A program made the translations under genes and the position numbers. The notes below the pieces were generated by a model. The model worked only from the letters and a program-made list of their open reading frames with translations, did not search any database and was not told the DNA's origin. A stretch of DNA of 64,000 nucleotides from Dolichospermum sp. FACHB-1091 (GTDB lineage Bacteria > Cyanobacteriota > Cyanobacteriia > Cyanobacteriales > Nostocaceae): the NCBI RefSeq assembly GCF_014697585.1, contig NZ_JACJSB010000010.1, forward strand, positions 82,298 to 146,297, in the 5' to 3' direction. Below are positions 1-8,821 of the stretch, piece by piece; the stretch's first letter is position 1; every line of letters begins with the position of its first letter.

Positions 1-879
1 ATCAAGTTTTTATCTCAACAAACAGGAGCTAATTTAGTTCTGCGGGGACAAGAATTATTAATTTCAGGAACACCGAAACAGGTAGAATTAGTAAGGAAAT
101 TGGTGCGATCGCTAGAAAATTTGTGGAGTAAAGGTAATAATATCTCTAGTGCTGATATTCTCACAGCCCGTCAAGCCCTCGATACCAATACAGAAGACCA
201 ATTACAGGACTTACAGCGCGATATCCTGGCCAAAACTCGCAGAGGGTTAGAAATTCGCGCTAAAACCTTTCACCAACGCCAATATATAGACGCGCTTCGC
301 AGACGCGATTTAACCTTTTGTATTGGTCCTGCGGGAACAGGAAAAACCTATCTGGCTGTAGTTGTCGCAGTTCAAGCCCTACTTAGTAATCAATTTGAAC
401 GGTTGATTTTAACTCGTCCCGCAGTGGAAGCCGGGGAAAAACTCGGTTTTTTACCGGGAGATTTACAGCAAAAGGTTAATCCCTATCTGCGTCCCCTTTA
501 TGATGCCATTAATGAGTTTATAGACCCGGAAAAAGTCCCCAATTTAATCGAACGGGAAATCATCGAAGTTGCACCACTGGCCTATATGCGGGGAAGAACC
601 TTAAATAATGCTTTTATAATTGTTGATGAAGCCCAGAACACTACACCGGCGCAAATGAAAATGGTCTTGACGCGCTTAGGTTTTAATTCCCGGATGGTGA
701 TTACAGGTGATATTACGCAAACTGATTTACCACCATATCAAAAATCCGGCTTAGATGTGGCTTTACAAATTTTAAAAAACGTAGAAGGGATTGCTATTTG
801 TGAGTTTTCTCAGAAAGATGTAGTGCGTCATCCTTTAGTACAGCGCATTGTAGCTGCTTATGAGAAATATGAAACGTAG
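1..879 (+). CDS. phoH: PhoH-like ATPase, 5' end outside the window
   Basis: The reading frame is open from base 1, so the start lies upstream and 292 codons are visible. A P-loop GPAGTGKT (bases 325-348) and a Walker B-like IIVDEAQN mark the PhoH family of RNA-associated P-loop NTPases. The upstream part (bases 1-110) fits the KH-like N-terminal region typical of cyanobacterial PhoH. The GTG at 100 is in frame, but conserved-looking protein continues before it, so it is not the true start. PhoH proteins are linked to RNA metabolism and to phosphate starvation; the exact substrate is unknown. The family call is secure. Confidence 0.9.
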   Translation: MKFLSQQTGANLVLRGQELLISGTPKQVELVRKLVRSLENLWSKGNNISSADILTARQALDTNTEDQLQDLQRDILAKTRRGLEIRAKTFHQRQYIDALRRRDLTFCIGPAGTGKTYLAVVVAVQALLSNQFERLILTRPAVEAGEKLGFLPGDLQQKVNPYLRPLYDAINEFIDPEKVPNLIEREIIEVAPLAYMRGRTLNNAFIIVDEAQNTTPAQMKMVLTRLGFNSRMVITGDITQTDLPPYQKSGLDVALQILKNVEGIAICEFSQKDVVRHPLVQRIVAAYEKYET

Positions 880-930
880 TAAATTGGTTATATAGTAGTC
901 AATAGTTAGTAATCAGTGGTTATTGACCAC

Positions 931-1881
931 CTATAGCTGTTCTATTTTATTTTTTAATTCAATTAAATCATCATATTGATTAATATCAATATGATTAATT
1001 GCCCATTTAGAAAAATGATCCATAGAAATATAGGATCTATTATATGATCTATATGGGAGTTTTTTATCTTTGCTAACTTTGTCCATTGCCTTTTGAATAT
1101 CTTTGCCATCAAACCAAATTAAATATTGTTTTTGTATCCAAAATTCCTCTTGATCAAAGAGTTGTAAATATTTATGAAGATTGTTTTTAAATTTATCTAT
1201 TGTGACTTCTTGAACTGTATTTGTAAAGTCTTTAATTAAAGACTCAGCCCTTTCTTCGCAGTCAGATAAGGTTAGAGAATTGGGGATTGTACCTTTAATC
1301 CATCTCGTTTCTAATTGTTTTCTACTAGCGGTAAGTTGGCATAAATTACCCAAAGCCCATCTTACAGCTTGATAATCTTGCAAAATCCTAGCAGCATCTT
1401 CTATCCATTTAGTGATAACATCAACTCCAGGGGAATCTTTATGACCCCACTTATTATTAGAAATAGGATTTTCTAAATTATTTGCATATTGTGTTGACCA
1501 ATATTCATGAATAAGTTCAGGATTAAGTAAATAATTTTCAATACAGGTACGATGAGAAAGAAAAGCTCGATTTCTTAGTTTATCTATTTGTAGTAATTTA
1601 ATTTCTGAAGTAGGTTCAATATCAAAATCACGATCCCTAAAAATTAGGTAATTTTGGGTATTTTCCTTTTTCTCATGCTTATTTTTATTATTTTCAATAT
1701 TTGTATTTTGATATAAATAACCTGGAACAAAATTTGAAAAATTAAACTTTCCACCAGTAGGAACAATAGTGATCTGATTTGATAAATTTCCTAATAGCTG
1801 ATTAATAAGGTCTTTGTCGAGCGTACCTTCACAGAAAATAACTTTATTATTAACTACTGCCACAATGCAATTACTCCTCAA
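931..1881 (-). CDS. DUF4435/TOPRIM-like nuclease, AriB-like partner of the adjacent ATPase
   Basis: The 316-residue protein has the signs of the DUF4435 (TOPRIM-fold) family: an early acidic motif KVIFCEG with Glu18, a second motif FRDRDFD with Asp83 and Asp85, and CIENYLL near residues 113-119. The gene overlaps the 3' end of the upstream ATPase gene by 11 bp, so the two are almost certainly co-translated. In PARIS defence systems an AAA ATPase (AriA) holds a DUF4435 effector (AriB) that is released when a phage anti-restriction protein is sensed and then cuts tRNA. Assignment to PARIS is inference from gene order and motifs. It could belong to another ATPase-TOPRIM family. Confidence 0.7.
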   Translation of the reverse strand: MRSNCIVAVVNNKVIFCEGTLDKDLINQLLGNLSNQITIVPTGGKFNFSNFVPGYLYQNTNIENNKNKHEKKENTQNYLIFRDRDFDIEPTSEIKLLQIDKLRNRAFLSHRTCIENYLLNPELIHEYWSTQYANNLENPISNNKWGHKDSPGVDVITKWIEDAARILQDYQAVRWALGNLCQLTASRKQLETRWIKGTIPNSLTLSDCEERAESLIKDFTNTVQEVTIDKFKNNLHKYLQLFDQEEFWIQKQYLIWFDGKDIQKAMDKVSKDKKLPYRSYNRSYISMDHFSKWAINHIDINQYDDLIELKNKIEQL

Positions 1882-2920
1882 TTCTGATAATAGATGACTC
1901 AGGTACTAATTGAGCTACATAATCAGAATGGGTTGTAATAATAAACTGATTATTTTTACCTAATTTCGGTAAAGCTCTCAATAATGCCTGTTGCATCGGT
2001 GGATGTAAATGTAATTCAATTTCATCAATTAAAATAACTGAATTGTGAATATTCCAACTCATAAAATCTATAAGCATAGGAAAAATAGCACGTTCTCCCC
2101 CAGACATTTCAGAAATTTCATAGTAGTTTTTACCATCATAAAGATAAAACCAAGGCTCTTTACTAAAAATTTCATCAATATTATCTCGTATTTCCACACC
2201 TTGAAATACACGCCCTGGAAAAACTGCTTGATAAATTCTTTCCATTTCTGCGTATAAATCTTTTTGTCCAGGTCGAAAATTTTTACCATTCTTTTGATGA
2301 ACAGTTTGCCACCTTGCTAGACGAGCGCGGAGAAGATCCTCTGTAATTTCTAATTTGTTTTCTGGATCTTCAGGAGTTAAACTAGTTGCAGTTCTCTGTT
2401 CTGTGTACCAAAAAACCGTACCCACTCTTTCAAACACTGGAAACCCTTCAGAACGAAATAATTGTTTAGCATATTCTCGTCCTTTAAATTGAAATAATTC
2501 AGCCGCGCTATCTGCTTTTACATCGTCTCCTTGCCATTTTAAAGTAACAAGATGCTTTTGGGCAGGAGGAAGTAAATCACGACCCATTTCTTGTAATTTT
2601 TGTTGAAATTCGCCTACAGCTTGTAGTTCTGATTTAGAAAATTGTATATTTATAGTCACATGAGATGGAAATCCCCGCCAATTTCTACCCAGCAAGTCAT
2701 AGTTAAACCCTGGCCAATCTAAATCAGCAGGTTTTTTCAATCTTCCTGTGGCTGTACCTAGTATTGCCGCTATCGCCTGTAATATACTGGTTTTTCCAGC
2801 CCCATTCATCCCAATGAGAACAATTAAATCTTGTGCTAAACCTGTCTCTGGATCAGTAAAATCTAATTCCTGATCTCGAAATTTCTTAAAATGTTTGAGT
2901 TTAAGGCTTTGAATTTTCAT
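1871..2920 (-). CDS. AAA/ABC-type ATPase, AriA-like sensor of a PARIS-type pair
   Basis: The 349-residue protein is a compact SMC/ABC-like ATPase: Walker A GMNGAGKT at residues 37-44, signature MSGGE at 272-276, Walker B VILIDE at 295-300, and a switch histidine in TTHSD at 329-333. It has no transmembrane segment and no long coiled coil, as in stand-alone AAA_15/AAA_21 ATPases of defence systems. It is the first gene of the pair, and the DUF4435 gene starts inside its 3' end. It probably senses or regulates and controls the downstream nuclease. The PARIS-like name is an inference; the ATPase class is certain. Confidence 0.75.
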   Translation of the reverse strand: MKIQSLKLKHFKKFRDQELDFTDPETGLAQDLIVLIGMNGAGKTSILQAIAAILGTATGRLKKPADLDWPGFNYDLLGRNWRGFPSHVTINIQFSKSELQAVGEFQQKLQEMGRDLLPPAQKHLVTLKWQGDDVKADSAAELFQFKGREYAKQLFRSEGFPVFERVGTVFWYTEQRTATSLTPEDPENKLEITEDLLRARLARWQTVHQKNGKNFRPGQKDLYAEMERIYQAVFPGRVFQGVEIRDNIDEIFSKEPWFYLYDGKNYYEISEMSGGERAIFPMLIDFMSWNIHNSVILIDEIELHLHPPMQQALLRALPKLGKNNQFIITTHSDYVAQLVPESSIIRIEE

Positions 2921-3064
2921 AAGTAAATCTCATGACCAAGAGAACAATTCACCATATCATATTTATTCATGATAGCAATTTGAGTCCAATCATGTTATAA
3001 ACTTTTATAGCCAGAAGTTATTTATTCATTTTCCATCACGTCAACTAATTCATATTCAACATAA

Positions 3065-3475
3065 ATGATGACAACAACATTGAAAGAATTTTTAGAAGCT
3101 TGTGAAAGCTTAGGAACTTTGCGGTTAATTGTCACCAGTAGCGCCGCCGTTTTAGAAGCGAGAGGGAAAATAGAAAAGCTATTTTACGCCGAATTACCAA
3201 AAGGTAAATATGCAAATATGCACACCGAAGGCTTTGAATTTCATTTAAACATGGACAAAATCACCCAAGTGAAATTTGAAACAGGTGAAGCCAAACGAGG
3301 GAATTTTACAACTTATGCAATTCGGTTTTTAGACGAAAAATCAGAACCTGCATTAAGCCTATTTTTGCAATGGGGTAAACCCGGAGAATATGAACCAGGA
3401 CAAGTAGAAGCTTGGCAAATTTTAAAAGAAAAATATGGCGAAATTTGGCAACCTTTACCCTTAGAAATTTTGTAA
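3065..3475 (+). CDS. ChuX/HutX-like haem-utilisation fold protein
   Basis: The 136-residue cytosolic protein has no signal peptide. Its pattern of beta strands, including GTLRLIVTSSAAVLEARGKI and YANMHTEGFEFHLNMDKI, followed by a Phe/Leu-rich strand (ALSLFLQWG), resembles ChuX/HutX haem-binding proteins of haem-utilisation operons. No haem transporter gene is adjacent, so a role in haem trafficking is inferred from the fold only. The start is the first of two consecutive ATG codons. A small secreted-protein gene follows in the same direction after 71 bp. Confidence 0.6.
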   Translation: MMTTTLKEFLEACESLGTLRLIVTSSAAVLEARGKIEKLFYAELPKGKYANMHTEGFEFHLNMDKITQVKFETGEAKRGNFTTYAIRFLDEKSEPALSLFLQWGKPGEYEPGQVEAWQILKEKYGEIWQPLPLEIL

Positions 3476-3493
3476 TTTTTCGTTTCTTTCAGA

Positions 3494-3520
3494 TCCCCGA
3501 CTTATTTGATAAGTCGGGGA
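3494..3520. repeat. TCCCCGACTT hairpin repeat
   Basis: This near-perfect palindrome has 12-base arms, TCCCCGACTTAT and ATAAGTCGGGGA, around a 3-base loop. It lies in the gap after the ChuX-like gene and could act as a terminator, although no T-run follows. Related hairpins lie near 40693, 41430 and 44272, so this is a small dispersed family in the genome. Confidence 0.6.
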
Positions 3521-3546
3521 GTAGGTTTAATCTTGAATTATTGAAT

Positions 3547-4323
3547 ATGTTGATCAAAATAATTATTAGTTGTTGCTTAATGCTTTTATTGTTTTTAGGG
3601 AATAACAAAGCACAAGCAGGAGAATTAGCAGAACATTTAGCCAAATTCCCCCAATGGGAAAAATTAACATCAGTCAAACCAGCAGAGGGAGATTTAGTGT
3701 ACCCTGACTGGATAGCTGGTAAGTGGAAAGTAACAAGTACATTAGTAGATTTAGCAGCACCGTTAGCACCGAATATAGTCACACCCGGCTTTGAAAATAA
3801 TCGCAGTCAATTAAATCAACCAATTAGTTTTTTAGTGAGATTTGTGAAAGTTAAACCAACTAATTCGGGTTTAAAAATTCTTGCTTATTTTCAAAATCAA
3901 ACACCAATATTAGTAGCTGATAGAGAATTTAATAGTTTAAATTTAACTAGAGCCTATTTAGGAGATGAAGCTGTATTATCATCAAAAGTAGATCCTGAAT
4001 CTCCTAATCGTCAAATTACATTTTTGCGTGGTGAACGTCAATTAATTTCTCTTGTCACTGCACGCGCTACAGAGAAAATATCAGAACATAAATTCATTAC
4101 TTCCGAAGTTTTTCAACAATTATTTAAAGGTGGTTCTCGTCCCTATCTAAATACTGTAGAATCAACCACCGCTTACCAAAAACTTTCCACCTCTTCCCCA
4201 ACCATTACAGCAGACCAAGTTACCGCTGTCTACCTTTCCCCCCAAGATCCTGATTATTTTACCGCAGGTTCTCGACCAGTGGCATTATATCGCTATCGCC
4301 TAGAATTTTTCCCCCCAAGCTGA
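3547..4323 (+). CDS. Secreted cyanobacterial DUF6816-like protein
   Basis: ATG 3547 is chosen because it places a signal peptide at the N-terminus: MLIK, a hydrophobic run (IIISCCLMLLLFLG), then KAQAGE as a likely cleavage area. An in-frame start at 3412 would overlap the previous gene and spoil the signal. The 258-residue protein has PDWIAGKWKVTSTLVDL and the flanking text of a family found widely in cyanobacteria and thylakoid lumen sets, which I recall as DUF6816. No catalytic motif is recognisable. It probably acts in the periplasm or thylakoid lumen; its function is unknown. Confidence 0.65.
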   Translation: MLIKIIISCCLMLLLFLGNNKAQAGELAEHLAKFPQWEKLTSVKPAEGDLVYPDWIAGKWKVTSTLVDLAAPLAPNIVTPGFENNRSQLNQPISFLVRFVKVKPTNSGLKILAYFQNQTPILVADREFNSLNLTRAYLGDEAVLSSKVDPESPNRQITFLRGERQLISLVTARATEKISEHKFITSEVFQQLFKGGSRPYLNTVESTTAYQKLSTSSPTITADQVTAVYLSPQDPDYFTAGSRPVALYRYRLEFFPPS

Positions 4324-4481
4324 ACTTTCAGGTCAAAATGGTATTTAACCCCGCTTGTACTTGTGAGCAACTGGGAAAACTGGCTTGGGGTAAGGGATTG
4401 AGGTTTTATGAAAAATATTTTCTCTAACCCCTTGCCAAACTTAAAAACTATTGCTATTATAGTTGAGCGTGGGACACAAAC

Positions 4482-4564
4482 GGGTCGGTGTCCGAGTGGT
4501 TAATGGAGACGGACTGTAAATCCGTTGGTTTACGCCTACGCTGGTTCAAATCCAGCCCGGCCCA
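4482..4564 (+). tRNA. trnY: tRNA-Tyr (GTA)
   Basis: An 83-nt class II tRNA. The acceptor arms GGGTCGG and CCGGCCC pair with one G-T. The anticodon stem ACGGA/TCCGT encloses the loop CTGTAAA, giving anticodon GTA. A long variable arm follows, and the T-arm is GCTGG-TTCAAAT-CCAGC. The 3' CCA is not fully encoded. It is followed 94 bp later by tRNA-Thr. Confidence 0.96.
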
Positions 4565-4658
4565 CCTCTTGCGGATGTTAGGAATTATAATTGCTGTGTA
4601 ATGATAAAATACACAGCATTATAAATCTTGATTAGATTTTATAAATTGTTTCAGTTTC

Positions 4659-4730
4659 GCCCGTGTGGCTCAGTGGTAGAGCACACCCTTGGTAAGGGTG
4701 AGGTCACGAGTTCAATCCTCGTCACGGGCT
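4659..4730 (+). tRNA. trnT: tRNA-Thr (GGT)
   Basis: A 72-nt tRNA with acceptor arms GCCCGTG and CACGGGC, D-arm GCTCAGTGGTAGAGC, anticodon stem CACCC/GGGTG with loop TTGGTAA (anticodon GGT), and T-arm ACGAG-TTCAATC-CTCGT. CCA is not encoded. It lies in the same direction as the upstream tRNA-Tyr and may share its transcript. Confidence 0.97.
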
Positions 4731-4926
4731 TTTAAGAAAGTGTATAACTTAATATGGAACTAAGGTGACAATCCTTAACCACAACCAACAGATTGTACTT
4801 TTGAGCAGGAATTAGCATCAGATGTACTTGAAGTAATCGAAGTAATCACAGTATTCTCAGCAAGGCGAAAATAGAGTGCCAGATTCCGCTACACTGAGAT
4901 TGAGATTATTGGATGTTAACTAGATC

Positions 4927-5118
4927 ATGGAAATTGGACAAAAAGTTAAAGTGATTCGTTTGCGCGACCGGGTATCCTCTACTATCGCTCAAAAACTGGG
5001 AAAAATCGGCATTATCGAAGGCTACAAAGTCACTGACGGGGCAGGAATTGGTGTGGTGGTGAAGTTTGACGATAACTTCTCTACCTGGTTTTTTGCCGAT
5101 GAAATCAAGCCAGCTTAA
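4927..5118 (+). CDS. petP: Cytochrome b6f-associated protein PetP (DUF2862)
   Basis: The 63-residue protein begins MEIGQKVKVIRLRDRVSS and ends with TWFFADEIKPA. This is the SH3-like DUF2862 pattern of Synechocystis Ssr2998 (PetP), a peripheral cytochrome b6f subunit on the cytoplasmic face that affects linear electron flow. The length matches the family. It is followed after 84 bp by a Get3d-type ATPase and chlG, all on the plus strand and all tied to the photosynthetic apparatus. The identification rests on memory of the family, but the match is strong. Confidence 0.85.
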   Translation: MEIGQKVKVIRLRDRVSSTIAQKLGKIGIIEGYKVTDGAGIGVVVKFDDNFSTWFFADEIKPA

Positions 5119-5202
5119 TCAAAATAACTGACAGCAGAAGCTAAAAAGATTGGTTGAGTGCTAAGTTGTAATTGACAAGATAGGCGATTTGGAAATTGAG
5201 TA

Positions 5203-6303
5203 ATGGCCTTGATACTGACATTTTTGGGCAAAAACGGCATCTGTCGCAGTAAAATAGCGATCGCCGCAGCCATTAGTTTGGCAACACAAGGTAAAAGGGT
5301 ACTCTTAGCAGGACTAGCAGATCCAACATTGCCAATTCTACTCAATACGGCTCTAACTCCTGACCCCCAGGAAATCTCTCCCAATCTCCAAGCAGTACAG
5401 TTTCAAGCGTCTGTACTGCTAGAACGCAATTGGGATGAGATGAAAAAACTAGAGGCTCAATACCTGCGTACACCGATTTTTAAAGAGGTTTACGGGCAAG
5501 AATTAGTAGCATTACCAGGTATGGATCACGCCCTCGCGCTCAATGCCCTGCGTGAATATGATGCCAGTGGCAAATATGACGCAATTATCTATGATGGCAC
5601 CGGAGATGATTCCACCTTGCGAATGTTAGGAATGCCAGAATCTTTGAGTTGGTACGTGAGACGATTTCGGCAATTGTTTATTAACTCTGATTTGGGGAAA
5701 ACAATTACAGAATCTCCCTTTCTTCAACCTCTAATTAGTAGTCTTTTTAATGTTAATTGGACTGCTGATAATTTCGCTCAACCTACTAACCAAGTTAATG
5801 GTTTTCTTGAACAAGGTAAAGCCGCTGTGGCTAATCCCCAGCGTGTCGCTGCTTTTCTGGTGACAACATCAGACTCAATTGATGTGGCAAATTCGCGCTA
5901 TCTTTGGGGAAGCGCTCAACAAGTTGGTTTAACTATTGGTGGGTTAATTTTAGTAGCTGGAGGGGAAAATACTCATCTAACCTCGGAATTTGCACCTCTA
6001 CCTGTGAGTATAGTTCCTGATGTATCTAATGGTGAATGGCAACCTCTAATTAATGCTTTACCCAATTTTGTTGAGCAAGCATTACAAGCTAACCAACCAA
6101 TAGAAATTGATGTACATAATCGCCAAGTACGCCTCTTTTTACCTGGTTTTGACAAAAAACAAGTTAAACTTACTCAGTACGGTCCAGAAGTCACGGTAGA
6201 AGCCGGAGATCAAAGACGCAATATCTTTCTCCCTCCTGCTTTAAGTGGTAAACCTGTGACTGGGGCAAAGTTTCAAAACAGTTATTTGATAATTTCTTTT
6301 TAG
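5203..6303 (+). CDS. Get3d-like ArsA-family ATPase with C-terminal alpha-crystallin domain
   Basis: The 366-residue protein starts MALILTFLGKNGICRSKIAI. This is the P-loop position of ArsA/Get3 ATPases, but the signature is atypical (GKNGICRSK instead of KGGVGKT). DPTLP and a central YDGTGDD fit the switch regions. Residues from about 285 form a beta-rich tail (VRLFLPGFDKKQVKL, ending SYLIISF) typical of the alpha-crystallin-like domain of Get3d, a form confined to photosynthetic organisms. Its client is not established. The chlorophyll synthase gene begins 82 bp downstream, which suggests a role near thylakoid or pigment-protein biogenesis. No zinc-binding CxxC is visible. Confidence 0.8.
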   Translation: MALILTFLGKNGICRSKIAIAAAISLATQGKRVLLAGLADPTLPILLNTALTPDPQEISPNLQAVQFQASVLLERNWDEMKKLEAQYLRTPIFKEVYGQELVALPGMDHALALNALREYDASGKYDAIIYDGTGDDSTLRMLGMPESLSWYVRRFRQLFINSDLGKTITESPFLQPLISSLFNVNWTADNFAQPTNQVNGFLEQGKAAVANPQRVAAFLVTTSDSIDVANSRYLWGSAQQVGLTIGGLILVAGGENTHLTSEFAPLPVSIVPDVSNGEWQPLINALPNFVEQALQANQPIEIDVHNRQVRLFLPGFDKKQVKLTQYGPEVTVEAGDQRRNIFLPPALSGKPVTGAKFQNSYLIISF

Positions 6304-6348
6304 GTCATGGGTAATAGGTGAAATAAATTGGTTGTACCAATTTTGCCT

Positions 6349-6378
6349 ATTACCAATTACCAATTACCAATTACCATT
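6349..6378. repeat. Heptanucleotide tandem repeat (ATTACCA)
   Basis: About four tandem copies of the 7-mer ATTACCA lie just before the chlG start. Such short tandem heptamers are typical of Nostocales intergenic DNA. They may lie in the get3d-chlG transcript but show no hairpin. Confidence 0.75.
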
Positions 6379-6385
6379 ACACCTT

Positions 6386-7423
6386 ATGTCTGAATCAAAT
6401 CCTATTAATCCAAATCCTCAAGCAAATGAGGGGGTTGGAGAATCTACAAATCAAGAAGTAACAACAACGGAAGACCGTAATGCGAAAACTCGGCAATTGT
6501 TGGGAATGAAAGGTGCAAGTCCGGGGGAAACTTCTATTTGGAAAATTCGCTTACAATTGATGAAACCAATTACCTGGATTCCCCTAATTTGGGGTGTGGT
6601 CTGTGGTGCGGCTTCTGCTGGTAATTACACTTGGACTCTGGAAAATGTTCTCAAATCAGCCCTTTGTATGCTGCTTTCTGGTCCTTTATTGACCGGTTAT
6701 ACTCAAACTATCAATGATTATTATGACCGGGACATTGACGCTATTAATGAACCTTACAGACCTATTCCTTCCGGGGCAATTTCCCAAAAGCAAGTAATTA
6801 GTCAAATCATTGTTTTACTATTATTAGGATATGGGGTAGCTTATACTTTGGATTTATGGGCAAATCATCCATTTCCTACTGTTTTAATGTTGTCTGTTTT
6901 TGGTAGTTTCATTGCTTATATCTATTCTGCACCTCCATTAAAGTTAAAACAAAATGGTTGGTTAGGAAATTATGCTTTGGGCGCTAGTTATATCGCTTTA
7001 CCTTGGTGGGCCGGTCATGCTTTATTTGGTGAATTGAATTGGAAAATTGTCGTTCTGACTCTGTTTTATAGTTTGGCAGGTTTGGGTATTGCCATTGTTA
7101 ATGATTTTAAAAGTGTGGAAGGCGATCGCCAATTAGGTTTACAATCATTACCAGTTATGTTTGGGGTGCAAACTGCGGCTTTAATTTGTGTGGTCATGAT
7201 TGATTTATTTCAAGTTTTGGTTGCTGGTTATTTGGTGAGTATTCACGAAAATTTATATGCAGCTATTCTCGGATTATTAATTATCCCCCAAATCACTTTC
7301 CAAGATATGTATTTTCTGCGTGACCCCATAGCTAATGATGTCAAATATCAAGCCAGCGCCCAACCTTTCTTAGTTTTAGGAATGTTGGTAACGGGTATTG
7401 CATTGGGTCATGCTGGGGTTTAA
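6386..7423 (+). CDS. chlG: Chlorophyll synthase ChlG
   Basis: ATG 6386 (MSESNP) is preferred over an in-frame start at 6332, which would be encoded by repeat-like DNA. The 345-residue protein is a UbiA-family membrane prenyltransferase that esterifies chlorophyllide with phytyl or geranylgeranyl diphosphate. The two Asp-rich motifs are visible: NDYYDRDID in the first half and NDFKSVEGD in the second. Eight to nine hydrophobic helices follow a ~65-residue soluble N-terminus. It is the last gene of the petP-get3d-chlG run and is followed by a small inverted-repeat element. Confidence 0.95.
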   Translation: MSESNPINPNPQANEGVGESTNQEVTTTEDRNAKTRQLLGMKGASPGETSIWKIRLQLMKPITWIPLIWGVVCGAASAGNYTWTLENVLKSALCMLLSGPLLTGYTQTINDYYDRDIDAINEPYRPIPSGAISQKQVISQIIVLLLLGYGVAYTLDLWANHPFPTVLMLSVFGSFIAYIYSAPPLKLKQNGWLGNYALGASYIALPWWAGHALFGELNWKIVVLTLFYSLAGLGIAIVNDFKSVEGDRQLGLQSLPVMFGVQTAALICVVMIDLFQVLVAGYLVSIHENLYAAILGLLIIPQITFQDMYFLRDPIANDVKYQASAQPFLVLGMLVTGIALGHAGV

Positions 7424-7476
7424 CCTTGATCAGAGATCCTCGAATGGTTTGATTGTACTATAACTGAATCAAAGTA

Positions 7477-7696
7477 GGGCTTGCTGAAAAAGTACCTAAA
7501 GCGAACCTAGTTGCTCCCCAGTGCGAAAAATGATGGCTTTAGAGGTTGGTTTCCAAATTCACCCCCGATTTTCCATAAGAATGCAAGGATTTTGAGGCTG
7601 TTTATGCCATAACCTTGCACTTTCTTGTTCTAAAAATCCCCGAAACCCTGATTGAAAAGCGGTTCTAATTTTATTCAGCTTTTATTCAGCAAGCCC
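7477..7696. mobile_element. 220-bp MITE-like element with GGGCTTGCTGAA ends
   Basis: The element begins GGGCTTGCTGAA and ends TTCAGCAAGCCC, a perfect 12-bp terminal inverted repeat, and has no open reading frame. This is the form of a non-autonomous transposable element. The ends resemble those of some cyanobacterial IS elements, but no matching transposase is in the window. It fills most of the gap between the convergent chlG and mutM genes. Confidence 0.75.
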
Positions 7697-7722
7697 ATGC
7701 AACTTTAACTGATTAATCATGA

Positions 7723-8556
7723 CTAATTTTGACACTGAGGACAAAAATGACTAGAACGACCACTTAATTTAATTCGCTGTATGATGTTACCACAAATTTT
7801 ACAAGGTTTGCCAGCGCGATTATAAACCCAAGCAGCACCGCCATAATTACCGTTAACACCTTTAACGCTGAGAAAATTACTAAAAGTCGTGCCACCTACG
7901 GCAATACTAGCTGATAAAACCTCAATAATAGCGATTCGCAAAAGTTCAATTTGGGTAATTTGTAATTCTACACCAAGAGTTGTAGGTAAAATACCGCTTT
8001 TAAATAAAGCTTCATCAGCATAAATATTACCTAATCCTGCCACCACCGACTGATCTAATAATCCAGTTTTAATAGGACGACGGGATTTTTTTAATTTACT
8101 GGCAAAATACTCTGTTGTAAATTCTGGGTCAAAGGGGTCAAGGGCTAATTTGGCTAAACCTGTAATAATGCTCTCTACCGACATCTGATCAGGAATATAC
8201 CACATTTGCCCGAAAGTGCGCTGGTCAACAAAGCGCAATTCATGACTTTCGCCAAAAAATAGGCGGACTCTGGTATGTTTATGTAAAGGTTGATTTTGAT
8301 CTAACCATAATAATTGACCAGTCATTCGCAAATGAACACCTAAGAAAGAATGGGGACTAAATTGAGCGAGAAGATATTTGCCACGACGATGCCAGATAGT
8401 GATATTAGTCCCTTTAATTTTATCAACAAACTCATTAGCAGAAAATGGATAGGCGATAGTGCGTTTTAGCAAGACATCTCCACCCGTAATTTCTTGATTC
8501 AGGGTGAATTGATTTAAACCTCGGCGGACTGTTTCAACTTCGGGTAATTCAGGCAT
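7723..8556 (-). CDS. mutM: Formamidopyrimidine-DNA glycosylase (Fpg/MutM)
   Basis: The 277-residue protein starts MPELPEVETVRRGL, where Pro2 is the Schiff-base nucleophile and Glu3 the catalytic acid. It carries RRGKYLL with the conserved Lys, the helix-two-turn-helix region (GLLDQSVVAGLGNIYADEALF), and a C-terminal zinc finger CKIC...CPQC. It removes oxidised purines such as 8-oxoguanine. Length and all key residues are normal. psaE and the fibrillin gene follow upstream on the same strand, but the 265-bp gap with a repeat element argues for separate transcription. Confidence 0.97.
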   Translation of the reverse strand: MPELPEVETVRRGLNQFTLNQEITGGDVLLKRTIAYPFSANEFVDKIKGTNITIWHRRGKYLLAQFSPHSFLGVHLRMTGQLLWLDQNQPLHKHTRVRLFFGESHELRFVDQRTFGQMWYIPDQMSVESIITGLAKLALDPFDPEFTTEYFASKLKKSRRPIKTGLLDQSVVAGLGNIYADEALFKSGILPTTLGVELQITQIELLRIAIIEVLSASIAVGGTTFSNFLSVKGVNGNYGGAAWVYNRAGKPCKICGNIIQRIKLSGRSSHFCPQCQN

Positions 8557-8654
8557 GAAGGTAAATAATATTTTAAAAAAATGTATAATTAAAGACTGAA
8601 TAAATAAGATATTTTACTAGACTTGAGTGATAACATCTGCCCAAAATCTAGTCA

Positions 8655-8761
8655 AGACTTACGCAAAACACAAAGAAAGTAGCGGTAATTGGTGAATTAC
8701 CGCGAGAATGTGGTTTATGGCCACACCATGGAGACTATCAGTGATATCTTGCGTAAGTCCT
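8655..8761. mobile_element. MITE-like element, AGGACTTACGCA family (copy 1)
   Basis: Bounded by AAGACTTACGCA and TGCGTAAGTCCT, an inverted pair with one mismatch, 107 bp long and without an open frame. The internal sequence differs from the 91-bp copies, so this is a divergent member. It lies between mutM and psaE. Confidence 0.65.
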
Positions 8762-8821
8762 GGTGATATGATTAATTGTTAGCTTAGGCTACTTTTAATC
8801 AAACCCCTGTCGGTTGGCTGT

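Noticed and set aside
100..879. GTG 100 as the phoH start
   Set aside because: The frame is open to base 1 and the upstream residues look like the family's N-terminal region.
5115..5384. 89-residue minus-strand open frame over petP/get3d
   Set aside because: It lies antisense to the Get3d gene, has no family features and is explained as a shadow.
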